From: Triticum aestivum
Taxonomy: Eukaryota; Streptophyta; Magnoliopsida; Poales; Poaceae
Direction: 5' to 3'
Length of the DNA: 64,000 nucleotides
Assembly: GCF_018294505.1 (NCBI RefSeq)
Contig: NC_057803.1
Coordinates: forward strand, 690,024,831-690,088,830
The notes beneath the pieces are model-generated. The model did not search any database and was not told the DNA's origin. It worked only from the letters and a program-made list of their open reading frames with translations. The translations under genes and the position numbers were made by a program. Shown in pieces: positions 45,647 through 57,869 of this stretch; positions within the stretch are counted from its first letter, which is position 1, and each line of letters begins with the position of its first letter.

Positions 45647-48600
45647 TCATATTGTGGGTCTCATACCCATCTCCCTCGATGCATTGTCTATCACATTACG
45701 TGATAGACCCTTAGTAAAAGGATCTGCCAGATTTTTAGATGTTTGGATATAATCCAATGCAATAACTCCGGAGTTTTTCATTTTTCTGACAGACTTTAAC
45801 CTTCTCTGAACGTGTCTTGATGACTTCATGTTATCCTTTGAGCTGTTCACTTTAGTGATCATAGTTTGATTGTCACAGTTCATAAGGATACCCGGTACAG
45901 GTTTCTCAACTACTGGCAAGTCATTCAAGAGCCGGCGAAGCCAATCTGCTTCGACCGTAGCTGTATCTAGTGTTGTGAGTTCTGCTTCCATTGTTGACCT
46001 CGTTAAGATGGTCTGCTTGCAAGACTTCCAAGAAAGAGCGCCACCTCCATGAGTGAATACATAACCGCTCGTGGCCTTTATCTCATCAGCATCTGAGATC
46101 CAGTTTGAGTCACTATACCCTTCAAGCACCTTTGGATGCCCAGTGTAGTGAATTCCATCATTCGCAGTGCCTTTCAAATAACGCAAAACTCTCTCTAGAG
46201 CTTTCCAATGCACATCGCCTGGTTTTGAAACAAACCGACTCAGTTTGCTAACAGCAAAAGAGATGTCAGGTCTTGTATCACTTGCTAAGTACATAAGCGA
46301 GCCAATAATCTGAGAATACTTCAATTGATCTCTAGCAATTATTCGATTCTTTCGAAGCAGCACGCTAGCATCATATGGTGTTGGAGAGGGCTTGCAGTCA
46401 CTATAGCCAAAGCGACTCAAGATCTTTTCCACATAGTAAGATTGAAGCAATGTAATCCCACCATCATCATCTCTCAACAACTTGATGTTCAGAATGACAT
46501 CAGCCACTCCTAAATCCTTCATCTCAAAACAGCGAGATAGGAAATCCTTGACCTCCTTAATAACATTCAGATTTGTTCCGAAAATCAGTATGTCATCAAC
46601 ATACAAGCAAAGCATAACTCCCTCGCCCCCACCATGGCGATAGTACACACATTTGTGAGCTTCGTTCACAACAAAGCCTGCAGCTGTTAAAGTTCTTTCG
46701 AACTTCTCATGCCACTGTTTGGGTACTTGCTTGAGTCCATACAAAGACTTCAGCAACTTGCACACTTTCCCTTCCTGACCATCTATTACAAACCCATCTG
46801 GTTGTTCCATATAAATTTCCTCATCCAACTCTCCATTTAGGAAAGCAGTCTTAACATCCATTTGATGAATGAGAAGACCATGTGAGGCAGCTAGTGAAAG
46901 TAGAACTCGAATAGTGGTCAGTCGAGCCACAGGTGAGTAAGTATCAAAGAAGTCTTCACCTTCCTTTTGGGTATAACCCTTTGCCATGAACCGAGCCTTG
47001 TACTTTTCAATAGTACCATCAGGCCTAAGCTTCTTCTTGAATATCCATTTGCATCCTATAGGTTTGCACCCATAAGGACGATCAGTTATCCCCCAAGTTT
47101 CATTCGCCAAGATGGAATCCATCTCGCTACGAACCGCTTCCTTCCAGTAGTCAGCATCTTCCGATGCATAGGCCTCCGAAATAGAACTGGGAGTGTCATC
47201 TATGAGATACACAAGAAAATCATTACCAAAAGACTTGGCAGTCCTTTGTCTCTTGCTCCTAGTAGGAACTTCATTGTTCTCTTCCACAGGACTTTCAAAG
47301 TGTTCCATCGAAATGGCAGGTTCAGTAATTGTAACTGGTTCCTGATTCGATGAACTAGGCATCTCCTGATTAGATGAGGTAGCCATATCCTTCATGGGAA
47401 AGATATCTTCAAAGAAAGTCGCATCATTCGACTCCATGATCGTACCTACATGCATGTCAGGTACCTCAGATTTTACAACCAAGAATCTATAGCCAATGTT
47501 ATGAAAAGCATATCCCAGGAAAACACAATCCACAGTTTTTGGTCCCAGCTTCCGCTTCTTTGGAATTGGTACATTGACTTTCTCCAAACAGCCCCATGTT
47601 CGCAGATAAGAGAGTTTTAACCTTTTGTTCTCCCATTCCTCGAATGGAGTTATCTCTTTGTTCTTTGTGGGAACTCGGGCTAGGACATGACATGCAGTCA
47701 ATATCGCCTCCCCCCACCATGCCTTGGAGAGACCCGATGTGTCTAACATGGCGTTAACCAAATCAGTTAGAGTACGGTTCTTTCCTTCGGCCACCCCATT
47801 TGACTGAGGTGAGTACGGAGGCGTCCTCTCATGGATTGTACCATGTTCCGCACAAAAAGAATCAAATTCATTGGAAAAGTTGGTTTTCCACTTCAGCTTT
47901 ATAGATCTTGAATAAGTTCAAAGCCTCATCCTTAGATTTCAGAAGATACACACGGCAGTATCTAGTGGAGTCGTCAATTAACGTCATGAAATATTTCTTT
48001 CCACCTTTTGTCAAAACACCATTCATTTCACATAGATCTGAATGTATAAGTTCTAGTGGTGCAAGATTTCTCGTCTCCGCAGTCACGTGAGACTTACAAG
48101 GTTGCTTAGCTTGCACACACACTTGACACTTAGATCCCTTGACAGTGGTGAAACTAGGGATTAAGTTCAACTTCGCTAGTCGTGACATGCAACCAAAGTT
48201 AACATGACAAAGACGTGAATGCCACACATTTGATTCACTATTGTTGCAAATATGATTAACAACTTTATTGCAAACGTCTGATAAGGATAAACGAAACAGA
48301 CCTCCTGACTCATAGCCTTTACCAACAAAGGTTCCATACTTGGATATTACAAATTTATTCGACTCAAAGACAAGCTTATAGCCATCTCTACACAGAAGAG
48401 ATCCGCTAACAAGATTCTTATTGACGGAGGGGACATAATGCACGTTCTTCAGCCGCACGATTTTCCCCGAAGTAAACTTCAGATCGACCGTGCCAACACC
48501 ACGAACAGAAGCACTTGAACCGTTTCCCATCAGCACGGTTGAAGTCCTTGCGGTCTGATAAGACGAAAACATGGAAATATCACCTCATACATGCACATTA

Positions 48601-49874
48601 GCACCCGTGTCAATCAACCAATCAGGAGAATGACATACTGAAAGAATAGTGGGAAATATACCATACCCAGCATCCTTCGTGTCAGTGTCTCCAATGACAA
48701 CATTAGCGGTCTTGCCGCCTTTCCCAGGATGACGCTTGTCATAACGATTGGGGCAACTAGGAGCCCAATGATCAGGATCTCCACACACATGACAGACACC
48801 ATTCTTCTTGTCATTCTTCTTCTTGAAGTTCGTGTGCTGCACAACCTTGTTCTTCCCATCAAACCTTGCCCTTGTTCTTAAACTTGTGGGACTGGAAGTT
48901 TTTCTTTTGTACCAGATTGGCACTAGATCCTCCCTCAATACCTCAAGCACGTGTGTCCTTTGCTCTCGCCTTTTCTTCCACATCAAGAGTACCAATGAGA
49001 TCCGGAACGGAAAACTCCTGTCTCTTATGCTTCAGTAAGGTAGCAAAGTTCCTCCATGAAGGAGGAAGCTTAGTGATGATACCCCCGGCAACAAACTTGT
49101 CCGGTAGCATGCAATTGAAGTGCTCAAGTTCTCTAGCAAATGACTGTATCTCATGATCCTGCTCAACCACGGAGCGCTCTTCAGTCATCCTGTAATCATA
49201 GAATTGCTCCATGATGTACAGCTCAGTGCCGGCATTCGAGACCCCAAACATGGCCTCGAGTGCGTCCCACATATCTTTTCCATTGTCAATTGTCGCATAA
49301 GCATCAACTATGTTCTCACCAAGAACACTCAAGAGAGCACCCTTAAACAAGGTATCCATTTTCTAAAAAGCTTGTGCCTGTTGGGCATCTTGCTCTCCTT
49401 CAGGTTTGCCAAGAGTGGCGTCATAGCAGCTCATGGTCTGAAACCATAAGACTGCTCTCACGCGCCACCTCTTATAGTGGATACCCTCAAACATAGGAGG
49501 TATCATGGAAGCAGCAAAACCACTCGGGGTAAATTTCCTATTATAAGGTTTTGGGATTGTTGGAAATATGAGCAATTTACCGAGTTATTTTATTAACAGA
49601 AATACTAGATAAAGCATGACTAGTGTAGTAGTGATAAAACATGCCATGTGATTTGACAAAGGGAAGGTAAACAACATCTTCATATATGAACCGTAACTAA
49701 ACATATATTGGGCAGACAGTATAGCAAGTTGCATATATGAAATAGAGTCTAACATATCCAGGGCAAACACTAGAACAAGGAACTGTAGCAGAACCTCTAA
49801 TAGAAAGGAGACGAACACGTACGAGGCAGCAGCAGCAGCAGAAGCACTAGACTTGGGGTCGGTGTCCTCGCCAG
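45647..49874 (-). pseudogene. gag-pol polyprotein of element F, multiply broken
   Basis: The frame corresponds to that of E. From the gag ATG at 49874 the breaks are: a TAA inside the candidate intron near 49585; TAG at 49363-49365; TGA at 48943-48945 (Arg in E); a 17-bp deletion near 48865 in the basic linker before the CCHC knuckle; the TGA at 48585-48587 shared with E; and a 47-bp deletion at about 47878 that removes the integrase RSDRGGEY segment with its second catalytic Asp. From 47794 to 45647 there is an unbroken frame of 715 codons holding the end of integrase, RT ([16 protein letters not shown]) and RNase H ([23 protein letters not shown]). It is non-functional for integration. Confidence 0.93.
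49538..49822 (-). other. Candidate 285-nt intron in the gag leader of element F
   Basis: It has the same donor (CTC|GTACGT) and acceptor (ATAATAG|GAAATTT) as element E and the same length. A TCA-to-TAA change within it closes the frame in F, so unspliced RNA from F could not extend gag through it. Confidence 0.5.
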
Positions 49875-50659
49875 CCATGTCGTCGAGGAGGTCGTGGACG
49901 TCGGGGAAGAAGTCGTCGTCGGGGAAGTAGTCGTCGGAGTCCGGGGCGTCCGTGATGAAGAAGTCAATAGTCACGCAGAGCGCTCCCCAAAAACCTTATC
50001 ACCCTTCTCCCGTACAGGACTCAAAAGGTGCGGTTTCGGAGGCCTAGTGTGCCAACCTGCGGTGCACGCCGCAAGCCGGGATGGGGAAGATCGTAGTAGC
50101 AGCGCAGTGCCGAGGAACCGGTGGCGAGAGGAGGAAGTAGTTCTGGTGTGTCTCTCTGGAGAGGAGCGACCTCTCTTATATAGGCACAAGAGAAGGACGC
50201 GAACAGGCTGCGCCGGGAGGTGAAGCAACAGAGGGAGACGAAACGAACAGGCAGCACGCGAAGAGGTGCGCCGTTCGTATTCAGGCTCCACTACAGCAAA
50301 AACGTTTCAGCTCCCGTGTGACCGTTCGTATACCCGTCGTGCGTGGCAAAAATTTAGACATCGGCTCGTTCCCGCAACCAGCATCGCGGCGCGGCGCGGC
50401 GCGGCGCGGCGCGGCGCGGCGCGGCGCGGCGGGCGGCGGAGGAGGAGCGCGCGTGGATGTCCCTCTTGTTCTCATGCTCATACAAGTGGGGAAGGAGCCT
50501 CCCTTATAAAGAGGTCCAACTCCTTCTAAACTAGCAAGGTGGGACAAAAATTTAGTTCCACCTCTTGCCTTGCACGAATGGGCTGCGTGGGCCTCTAGGA
50601 TTTATAGGAATTTCTGAAGCTGCTATTGGGCTAGGCCCAAAATAGACAAAATTCCAGCA
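49558..50659 (-). repeat. 5' LTR of element F (1102 bp)
   Basis: It has both termini (TGTTGGAAATATGAG...AATTCCAGCA on the + strand), the TATA box at about 50176-50183 and the gag ATG at 49872-49874. It is longer than E's LTR mostly because of the GCGGC repeat. Confidence 0.92.
50386..50430. repeat. GCGGC pentanucleotide microsatellite, nine units
   Basis: Nine perfect GCGGC units lie in the 5' LTR of F, about 230 bp from its outer end. The matching place in E's LTR (about 32875-32890) has no such expansion. Confidence 0.95.
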
Positions 50660-51616
50660 CCTGCAACCCAACATCGGATTTTTTTTCATAAATGTGGTGG
50701 CATACACAGAGACAACCTTTGCAGAGACCACTCCTCGCTAACCGATTTCAACGAAGAGAATCAGGAGCTTCCTAAATAGTTTTACATTGTGCAATTGTGT
50801 TGGCCCGGTATTTTGGGGTCTGCTGTTTCATTGGGCTACCTCACCATATTGTATTGTTTCGCCGTGTAACTTGGGTGTTGTTCCTTTTATATATAAAGCA
50901 GGTCAAGAGCCTGTTTCAAGAGTAAATGGTCTCCAGACGGTGTAGGAATATTAACCCCGCAACTACTCCCTCTCTCTCAAAATATAAGATTTTTTTGGCT
51001 AACCAAATATTCTACAAAAGTAACAATAGAAGTTGTACCAAATCATTGATTGTTCAAACATCAGCAAACACATAACTGTGCCACGGATTTGCCATGAACC
51101 ATGCAATCGAGAGATGTACTATTCCTCTTCCATTTACCTTCCCATTCTAGAAAGAAATAATCATGGTGTACATATTTTTTTGGACCAACTCCGATGAAGG
51201 AAGCAACTATTAATATCATATACACAAAGGTGTAGCTCTAATATATTGGAGACTAAATCTTAAATAGGTCACAAAAGATAATAAATGATGCATGTATCAG
51301 CTATTAGAAGACCAAATTCAGCAGCTCTATGGAAGACACCAAATCACTTTTACATGTGATGAAACATAAACACCGCTAAAATAAACAGTGAATCATAATC
51401 ACCTGGAGCAATATTTTTCTTCTTGGGTGGCAGCTGAAATCATCGATATGAAATTGTTTCGGAGGAAGGCTAAAGAGATAACGAAATGTTACTCCAGCGT
51501 GTAGATAATTGTCCCGCTAAATAAACCAGTATACAATGTCTTGCTAATAGCACGCTATTTCATGCTAATAGTGTAATTTAAGGGTAGGCACTATTTTGTA
51601 TCGGGCGCTATTTTTT
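50660..51616 (+). other. Spacer upstream of PHT1 pseudogene B3
   Basis: It starts with the right CCTGC copy of element F and matches 33120-34080 and 14371-15330. No gene is seen. Confidence 0.75.
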
Positions 51617-52661
51617 TCCTTGATCCTATACCTTATTATACTTGCTCTGCATAAAGGGTGCTCTCTGCGAGATTCAAGAACACGGCCGCGTATGAGACTC
51701 ACCAGCTTTGGCAAGCGGACTACATGTGGCACGGCGTGCTCATGCTTGGCGCCTTTCCTGTCCTCCTCACCTACTACTGGCGTATCAAGATGTCGAGACG
51801 GTGTGCTTTACCATGCTTATCGCCAAGAACCTCAAGCTAGCGGCGTCCCACACGGCCACGATCCACGTGATCGACATCGTATCAGATGCATATGTGGACG
51901 CCGTCGTCAGGCAGGATGAGTTCGGCCTCTTTTATGTGGAGTTCCTCCACAAGCATGGCTGGCAGCTCCTCGGCACCACCCTATGCTGGTTCATCCTCGA
52001 CGTCGTCTTCTACTCCCTCACTCTCTTCATGAAGTACATATTCAGCGGCATCGGCTGGTTTGGAGACGCGGCCGACATGAGCCCTCTGGAGCAGAACTAC
52101 AAGATAGCCCACACACAGGCCATCATCGTTGTCGGCGGTTCCCGGCCAGGGTACTTCCTCACCATCCTCTTCGTCGACTTCATCGGCCGCATGAAGATCT
52201 TGCTCATGGGGTTCACCATGATGACCATCTTCATGATCGGGCTTGCCGGGCTCTAAAAGTTCTAGTCCATGCTCGGTATGCACGCAGTCTTCGCCGTCAC
52301 GTATGCATTGATCCTCTTCTTCACAAACTTTGGCCCCAACTCCACCACCTTCATCCTACCCACGGAGATATTCTCGACGCGGCCGTGGTCAACGTGCAAC
52401 GACATATCGGCTGTGGGGGGAAAGTGTGGTACCATCATCGGTGTTCTCTGGTTCCATTATTCTCATACGAGCATCCGGAGCTCTTTGCTTCTGCTGGCAG
52501 GCTGCAACCTAGTTGGAGTTATGTTCACTCTTGAATTTCCGTAGTGCAAACGGATGTCACCCGAGGATATCACCAGAGAAATGGAGGAAGAAAGCGAACC
52601 ACCTGAAGAATCTGCAATGGTTGATGAAGCTGAGTTCATCCACATCATGGAAATTTCGTAA
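51617..52661 (+). pseudogene. PHT1 pseudogene B3 (exon 2 only)
   Basis: It enters exon 2 at 51657 with the same missing exon 1, the same 35-bp loss and the same TAA and TAG pair (about 52254-52266) as B1 and B2. It has its own breaks: a one-base deletion near 51790 ('AAGATGTCGAGACG' against B2's 'AAGATGTTCGAGACG') and a stop near 52542 in 'TTTCCGTAGTGC'. It lacks the one-base insertion of B2. Recognisable blocks include WFILDVVFYS, the TM8 region with [22 protein letters not shown] and the acidic tail to TAA 52659-52661. Confidence 0.92.
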
Positions 52662-52877
52662 CCAGTATTGTCCATTCCCGGTGCTAATCTTAGTGTCTTC
52701 AAATTATTCAACCATTAAGAACTTGTATCTACGAGATGTTTGGTTATATAGAATGTTCACTCTGACATGAGATGTGTTAGACTCCAAATGAAGTGGCAGT
52801 AACACAACTAAACCTAAGCATAGTGAATAATATAGCAAATTTCAGTTTGACCCCATCTCATAGCAGTTTTTATAGCA
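52662..52877 (+). other. 3' flank of B3 up to element D
   Basis: It matches 35123-35340 and resumes at 61671 after element D. No gene is seen. Confidence 0.75.
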
Positions 52878-52882
52878 ATTAC
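52878..52882. repeat. Target-site duplication ATTAC (element D)
   Basis: ATTAC precedes the left LTR; GTTAC follows the right LTR at 61671-61675, so one base has changed since insertion. The empty site (GCAATTACCCC) is visible near 35340 in the B2 unit. Confidence 0.88.
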
Positions 52883-54615
52883 TGTTGGGGAACGTTGCAG
52901 AAAATTAAAATATTTCCTACGGAATCACCAAGATCCATCTATGAGTTCATCTAAGCAACGAGTCAAGGGAGTGAATTTGCATCTACATACCACTTGTAGA
53001 TCGTGTACGGAAGCGTTTGAGGGAACGGTGATGATGGAGTCGTACTCGCCGTGATTCAGATCACCGATGACCAAGTGCTGAACGGGCAGCACCTCCGCGT
53101 TCAACACACGTACGGTACGACGACGTCTCCTCCTTCTTGATCCAGCAAGGGGGAAGGATAGGTTGAGGAAGAAGGCTCCAGCAGCAGCACGACGGCGTGA
53201 TGATGGTGGAGAGGCAGTACTCCGACAGGGCTTCGCCAAGCACACAACGGAGGAGGAGAGGTGTTGGGGAGGGGAGGGGCTGCGCCTTGGCTTGGGTGTT
53301 CAGCCCTCCCCTCACCCCTCTATTTATAGGGGAAGGGGCAAGGGGGGCCGGCCCCTCTAGATGGGATCTAGAGGGGGGGCGGCGGCCAGGGAGGGGGGAC
53401 TTCCCCCCAAGCAAAGGGGGCGCCCCCTCTAGGGTTCCCCCCCCCCAACCCTAGGCGCATGGGCCCAAGGGGGGGGCGTGCCCAGCCCTCCAGGGGCTGG
53501 CTCCTGCCCCACGCGGCCCTTGTGGGCCCCCCGGGAGGGGTGGCCCCTCTCGGTGGACCCCCGGAACCCCTCCGGTGGCCCCGGTACAATACCGATATGC
53601 CCCCGAAACCTTCCGGTGTTCGTATGTCAACTTCCCATATATAAATCTTTACCTCCGGACCATTCCGAAACTCCTCGTGACGTCCGGGATCTCATCCGGG
53701 ACTCCGAACAACTTTGGGTAATCACATACAAGTCTTCCTAATAACCCTAGCGTCGCCGAACCTTAAGTGTGTAGACCCTACGGGTTCGGGAGACACGCAG
53801 ACATGACCGAGACGGCTCTCCGGTCAATAACCAACAGCGGGATCTGGATACCCATGTTGGCTCCCACATGCTCCTCGATGATGTCATCGGATGAACCACG
53901 ATGTCGAGGATTCAATCAACCCCGTATGCAATTCCCTTTGTCAGTCGGTATGTTACTTGCCCAAGACTCGATCGTCGGCATCCCACTACCTCGTTCAGTC
54001 TCATTACCGGCAAGTCACTTTACTCGTACCGTAATGCATGATCTCGTGACCAAACACTTGGTCACTTTGAGCTCATTATGATGATGCACTACCGAGTGGG
54101 CCCAGTGATACCTCTCCGTCATACAGAGTGACAAATCCCAGTCTCGATCCGTGTCAACCCAACAGACACTTTCGGAGATACCTGTAATGCACCTTTATAG
54201 TCACCCAGTTACGTTGTGACGTTTGGTACACCCAAAGCACTCCTACGGTATCCGGGAGTTACACGATCTCATGGTCTAAGGAAGAGATACTTGACATTGG
54301 AAAAGCTCTAGCAAAACGAACTACACGATCTTGTGCTATGCTTAGGATTGGGTCTTGTCCATCACATCATTCTCCTAATGATGTGATCTCGTTGTCAACG
54401 ACATCTAATGTCCATAGTTAGGAAACCATGACTATCTGTTGACCAACGAGCTAGTCAACTAGAGGCTTACTAGGGACGTATTGTAGTCTATGTATTCACA
54501 CGTGTATTACGATTTCCGGATAATACAATTATAGCATGAATAAAAGACAATTATCATGAACAAGGAAATATAGTAATAATTCTTTTATTATTGCCTCTAG
54601 GGCATATTTCCAACA
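52883..54615 (-). repeat. 3' LTR of element D (1733 bp)
   Basis: Its + strand ends are TGTTGGGGAACG and GGCATATTTCCAACA. A TATTTATAGG box is at about 53321-53330, read as CCTATAAATA on the minus strand. The stretch 53340-53600 is extremely rich in G and C runs. Confidence 0.93.
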
Positions 54616-54627
54616 GTCTCCCACTTG
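54616..54627 (-). other. Polypurine tract of element D
   Basis: The minus strand reads CAAGTGGGAGAC directly before the 3' LTR, as in A and C. Confidence 0.78.
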
Positions 54628-54647
54628 CACTAGAGTCAATAATCTAG

Positions 54648-57600
54648 TTACATTGTGATGAATCGAACACCCATAGAGTTCTCGTGTTGATCATGTTTTG
54701 CTCGCGAGAGAGGTTTAGTCAAGGGATCTGCGACATTCAGATCCGTATGTACTTTGCAAATATCTATGTCTCCATCTTGAACATTTTCACGGATGGAGTT
54801 GAAACGACGCTTGATGTGCCTGGTCTTCTTGTGAAACCTGGGCTCTTTGGCAAGGGCAATAGCTCCAGTGTTGTCACAGAAGAGTTTGATCGGCCCCAAC
54901 ACATTGGATATGACTCCTAGGTCGGTGATGAACTCCTTCACCCAAATAGCTTCATGCGCTGCCTCCGAGGCTGCCATGTACTCCGCTTCACATGTAGATC
55001 CCGCCACGACGCTCTGCTTGCAGCTGCACCAGCTTACTGCTCCACCATTCAACATATACACGTATCCAGTTTGTGACTTAGAGTCATCCAGATCTTTGTC
55101 GAAGCTAGCATCAACGTAACCCTTTACGACGAGCTCTTCGTCACCTCCATAAACGAGAAACATGTCCTTTGTCCTTTTCAGGTACTTCAGGATATTCTTG
55201 ACTGCTATCCAGTGTTCCTTGCCGGGATTACTTTGGTACCTTCCTACCAAACTTACGGCAAGGTTTACATCAGGTCTGGTACACAGCATGGCATACATAA
55301 TAGATCCTATGGCTGAAGCATAGGGGATGACACTCATCTCTTCTTTATCTTTTGCCGTGGTCGGGCATTGAGCCGAGCTCAATCTCACACCTTGCAATAC
55401 AGGCAAGAACCCCTTCTTGGATTGATCCATTTTGAACTTCTTCAAAATCTTATCAAGGTATGTGCTTTGTGAAAGACCTATGAGGCGTCTCGATCTATCT
55501 CTATAGATCTTGATGCCTAATATATAAGCAGCTTCTCCAAGGTCCTTCATTGAAAAACACTTATTCAAGTAGGCCTTAATGCTGTCCAAAAGTTCTATAT
55601 CATTTCCCATCAAAAGTATGTCATCTACATATAATATGAGAAATGCTACAGAGCTCCCACTCACTTTCTTGTAAACGCAGGCTTCTCCATAAGTCTGCAT
55701 AAACCCAAACGCTTTGATCATCTCATCAAAGCGAATGTTCCAACTCCGAGATGCTTGCACCAGCCCATAAATGGATCGCTGGAGCTTGCATACTTTGTTA
55801 GCATTCTTAGGATCGACAAAACCCTCTGGCTGCATCATATACAGTTCTTCCTTAAGATGCCCGTTAAGGAATGCCGTTTTGACGTCCATCTGCCATATCT
55901 CATAATCATAGTATGCGGCAATTGCTAACATGATTCGGACGGACTTCAGCTTCGCTACGGGAGAGAAAGTCTCATCGTAGTCAATCCCTTGAACTTGCCG
56001 ATAACCCTTAGCGACAAGTCGAGCTTTATAGATGGTGACATTACCATCCGCGTCCGTCTTCTTCTTAAAGATCCATTTGTTTTCTATCGCTCGCCGATCA
56101 TCGGGCAAGTCAGTCAAAGTCCATACTTTGTTTTCATACATGGATTCTATCTCGGATTTCATGGCTTCTAGCCATTTGTTGGAATCTGGGCCCGCCATTG
56201 CTTCTTCATAGTTCGAAGGTTCACCGTTGTCCAACAACATGATTTCCAGGACAGGGTTGCCGTACCACTCTGGTGCGGAACGTGTCCTTGTGGACCTACG
56301 AAGTTCAGTAGCAACTTGATCCGAAGTACCTTGATCATTATCATTATTTTCCTCTTCAGTTGGTGTAGGCATCACAGGAACATTTTCCTGAGCTGCACTA
56401 CTATCCTGTTCAAGAGGTAGTACTTCATCGAGTTCTACTTTCCTCCCACTTACTTCTTTCGAGAGAAACTCTTTTTCCAGAAAGGATCCGTTCTTGGCAA
56501 CAAAGATCTTGCCCTCGGATCTTAAGTAGAAGGTATACCCAATGGTTTCTTTAGCGTATCCTACGAAGACGCATTTTTCCGACTTGGGTTCGAGCTTTTC
56601 AGGTTGAAGTTTCTTGACATAAGCATCGCATCCCCAAACTTTTAGAAACGACAGCTTAGGTTTCTTCCGAAACCATAATTCATACGGTGTCGTCTCAACA
56701 GATTTAGATGGTGCCCTACTTAAAGTGAATGTAGCTGTCTCTAGAGCGTATCCCCAAAATGATAGCGGTAAATCGGTAAGAGACATCATAGATCGCACCA
56801 TATCCAATAGAGTGCGATTACGACGTTCGGACACACCGTTTCGCTGAGGTGTTCCAGGCGGCGTGAGTTGTGAAACGATTCCATATTTTCTTAAGTGTGT
56901 ACCAAATTCGTGACTTAAATATTCTCCTCCACGATCCGATCGTAAGAATTTTATCTTTCGGTCACGTTGATTCTCTACTTCATTCTGAAATTCCTTAAAC
57001 TTTTCAAAGGTCTCAGACTTGTGTTTTATCAAGTAGACATACCCATATCTACTCAAGTCATCAGTGAGAGTGAGAACATAACGATATCCTCCGCGAGCCT
57101 CAACGCTCATTGGACCGCACACATCGGTATGTATGATTTCCAACAAGTTGGTTGCTCGCTCCATTGTTCCGGAGAACGGGGTGTTGGTCATTTTTCCCAT
57201 GAGGCATGGTTCGCATGTGTCAAATGATTCATAATCGAGAGACTCTAAAAGTCCATCAGCATGGAGCTTCTTCATGCGCTTGACACCAATGTGACCAAGG
57301 CGGCAGTGCCACAAGTATGTGGGACTATCGTTATCAACCTTACATCTTTTGGTATTCACGCTATGAATATGTGTAACATTACGTTCGAGATTCATTAAGA
57401 ATAAATCATTGACCATCAGGGCATGACCATAAAACATATCTCTCATATAAATGGAACAACCATTATTATCGGATTTAAATGAGTAGTCATCTTGTATTAA
57501 ACGAGATCCAGATACAATGTTCATGCTCAAACATGGCACTAAATAACAATTATTGAGGTTTAAAACTAATCCCGTAGGTAAATGTAGAGGTAGCGTGCCG

Positions 57601-57869
57601 ACGGCGATCACATCGACCTTGGAACCATTCCCGACGCGCATCATGACCTCGTCCTTTGCCAGTCTCCACTTATTCCGCAGCTCCTGCTGTGAGTTACAAA
57701 TGTGAGCAACGGCACCGGTATCAAATACCCAGGAGTTACTACGAGTACTGGTAAGGTACACATCAATTACATGTATATCAAATATACCTTTAGTGTTGCC
57801 GGCCTTCTTGTCCGCTAAGTATTGGGGCAGTTCCGCTTCCAGTGACCCTTCCCCTTGCAATAAAAGCAC
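54648..57869 (-). pseudogene. pol frame of element D (protease, integrase, RT, RNase H)
   Basis: This 1073-codon open frame has no internal stop. In order: protease motif DTGA (50-53); integrase entry WHCRLGH...CEPC (187-222); integrase core with Asp249 (HTDVCGP), Asp312 (RSDRGGEY) and Glu348 (GVSERRNRTL); reverse transcriptase with Asp662 ([11 protein letters not shown]) and YVDD (747-750); RNase H with Asp920 (YVDASF), the CEAEYM block (960-965) and Asp999 (FCDNTGAI); and the ending ADPLTKPL. All expected catalytic residues are present. The frame is offset from gag by a one-base deletion just after the zinc knuckle, so its first 15 or so codons are out of the family frame. The deletion is judged a mutation because element A reads through the same place in one frame. 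Confidence 0.93.

Larger units (their letters stand above)
44136..50659 (-). mobile_element. Copia LTR retrotransposon F (second family), complete outline
   Basis: The 6.5-kb element has both LTRs (44136-45089 and 49558-50659) and an intact CCTGC duplication. Internally it is nearly the same as E, but gag and integrase are broken by deletions. It sits at the same site as E in the next array unit. Confidence 0.94.
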
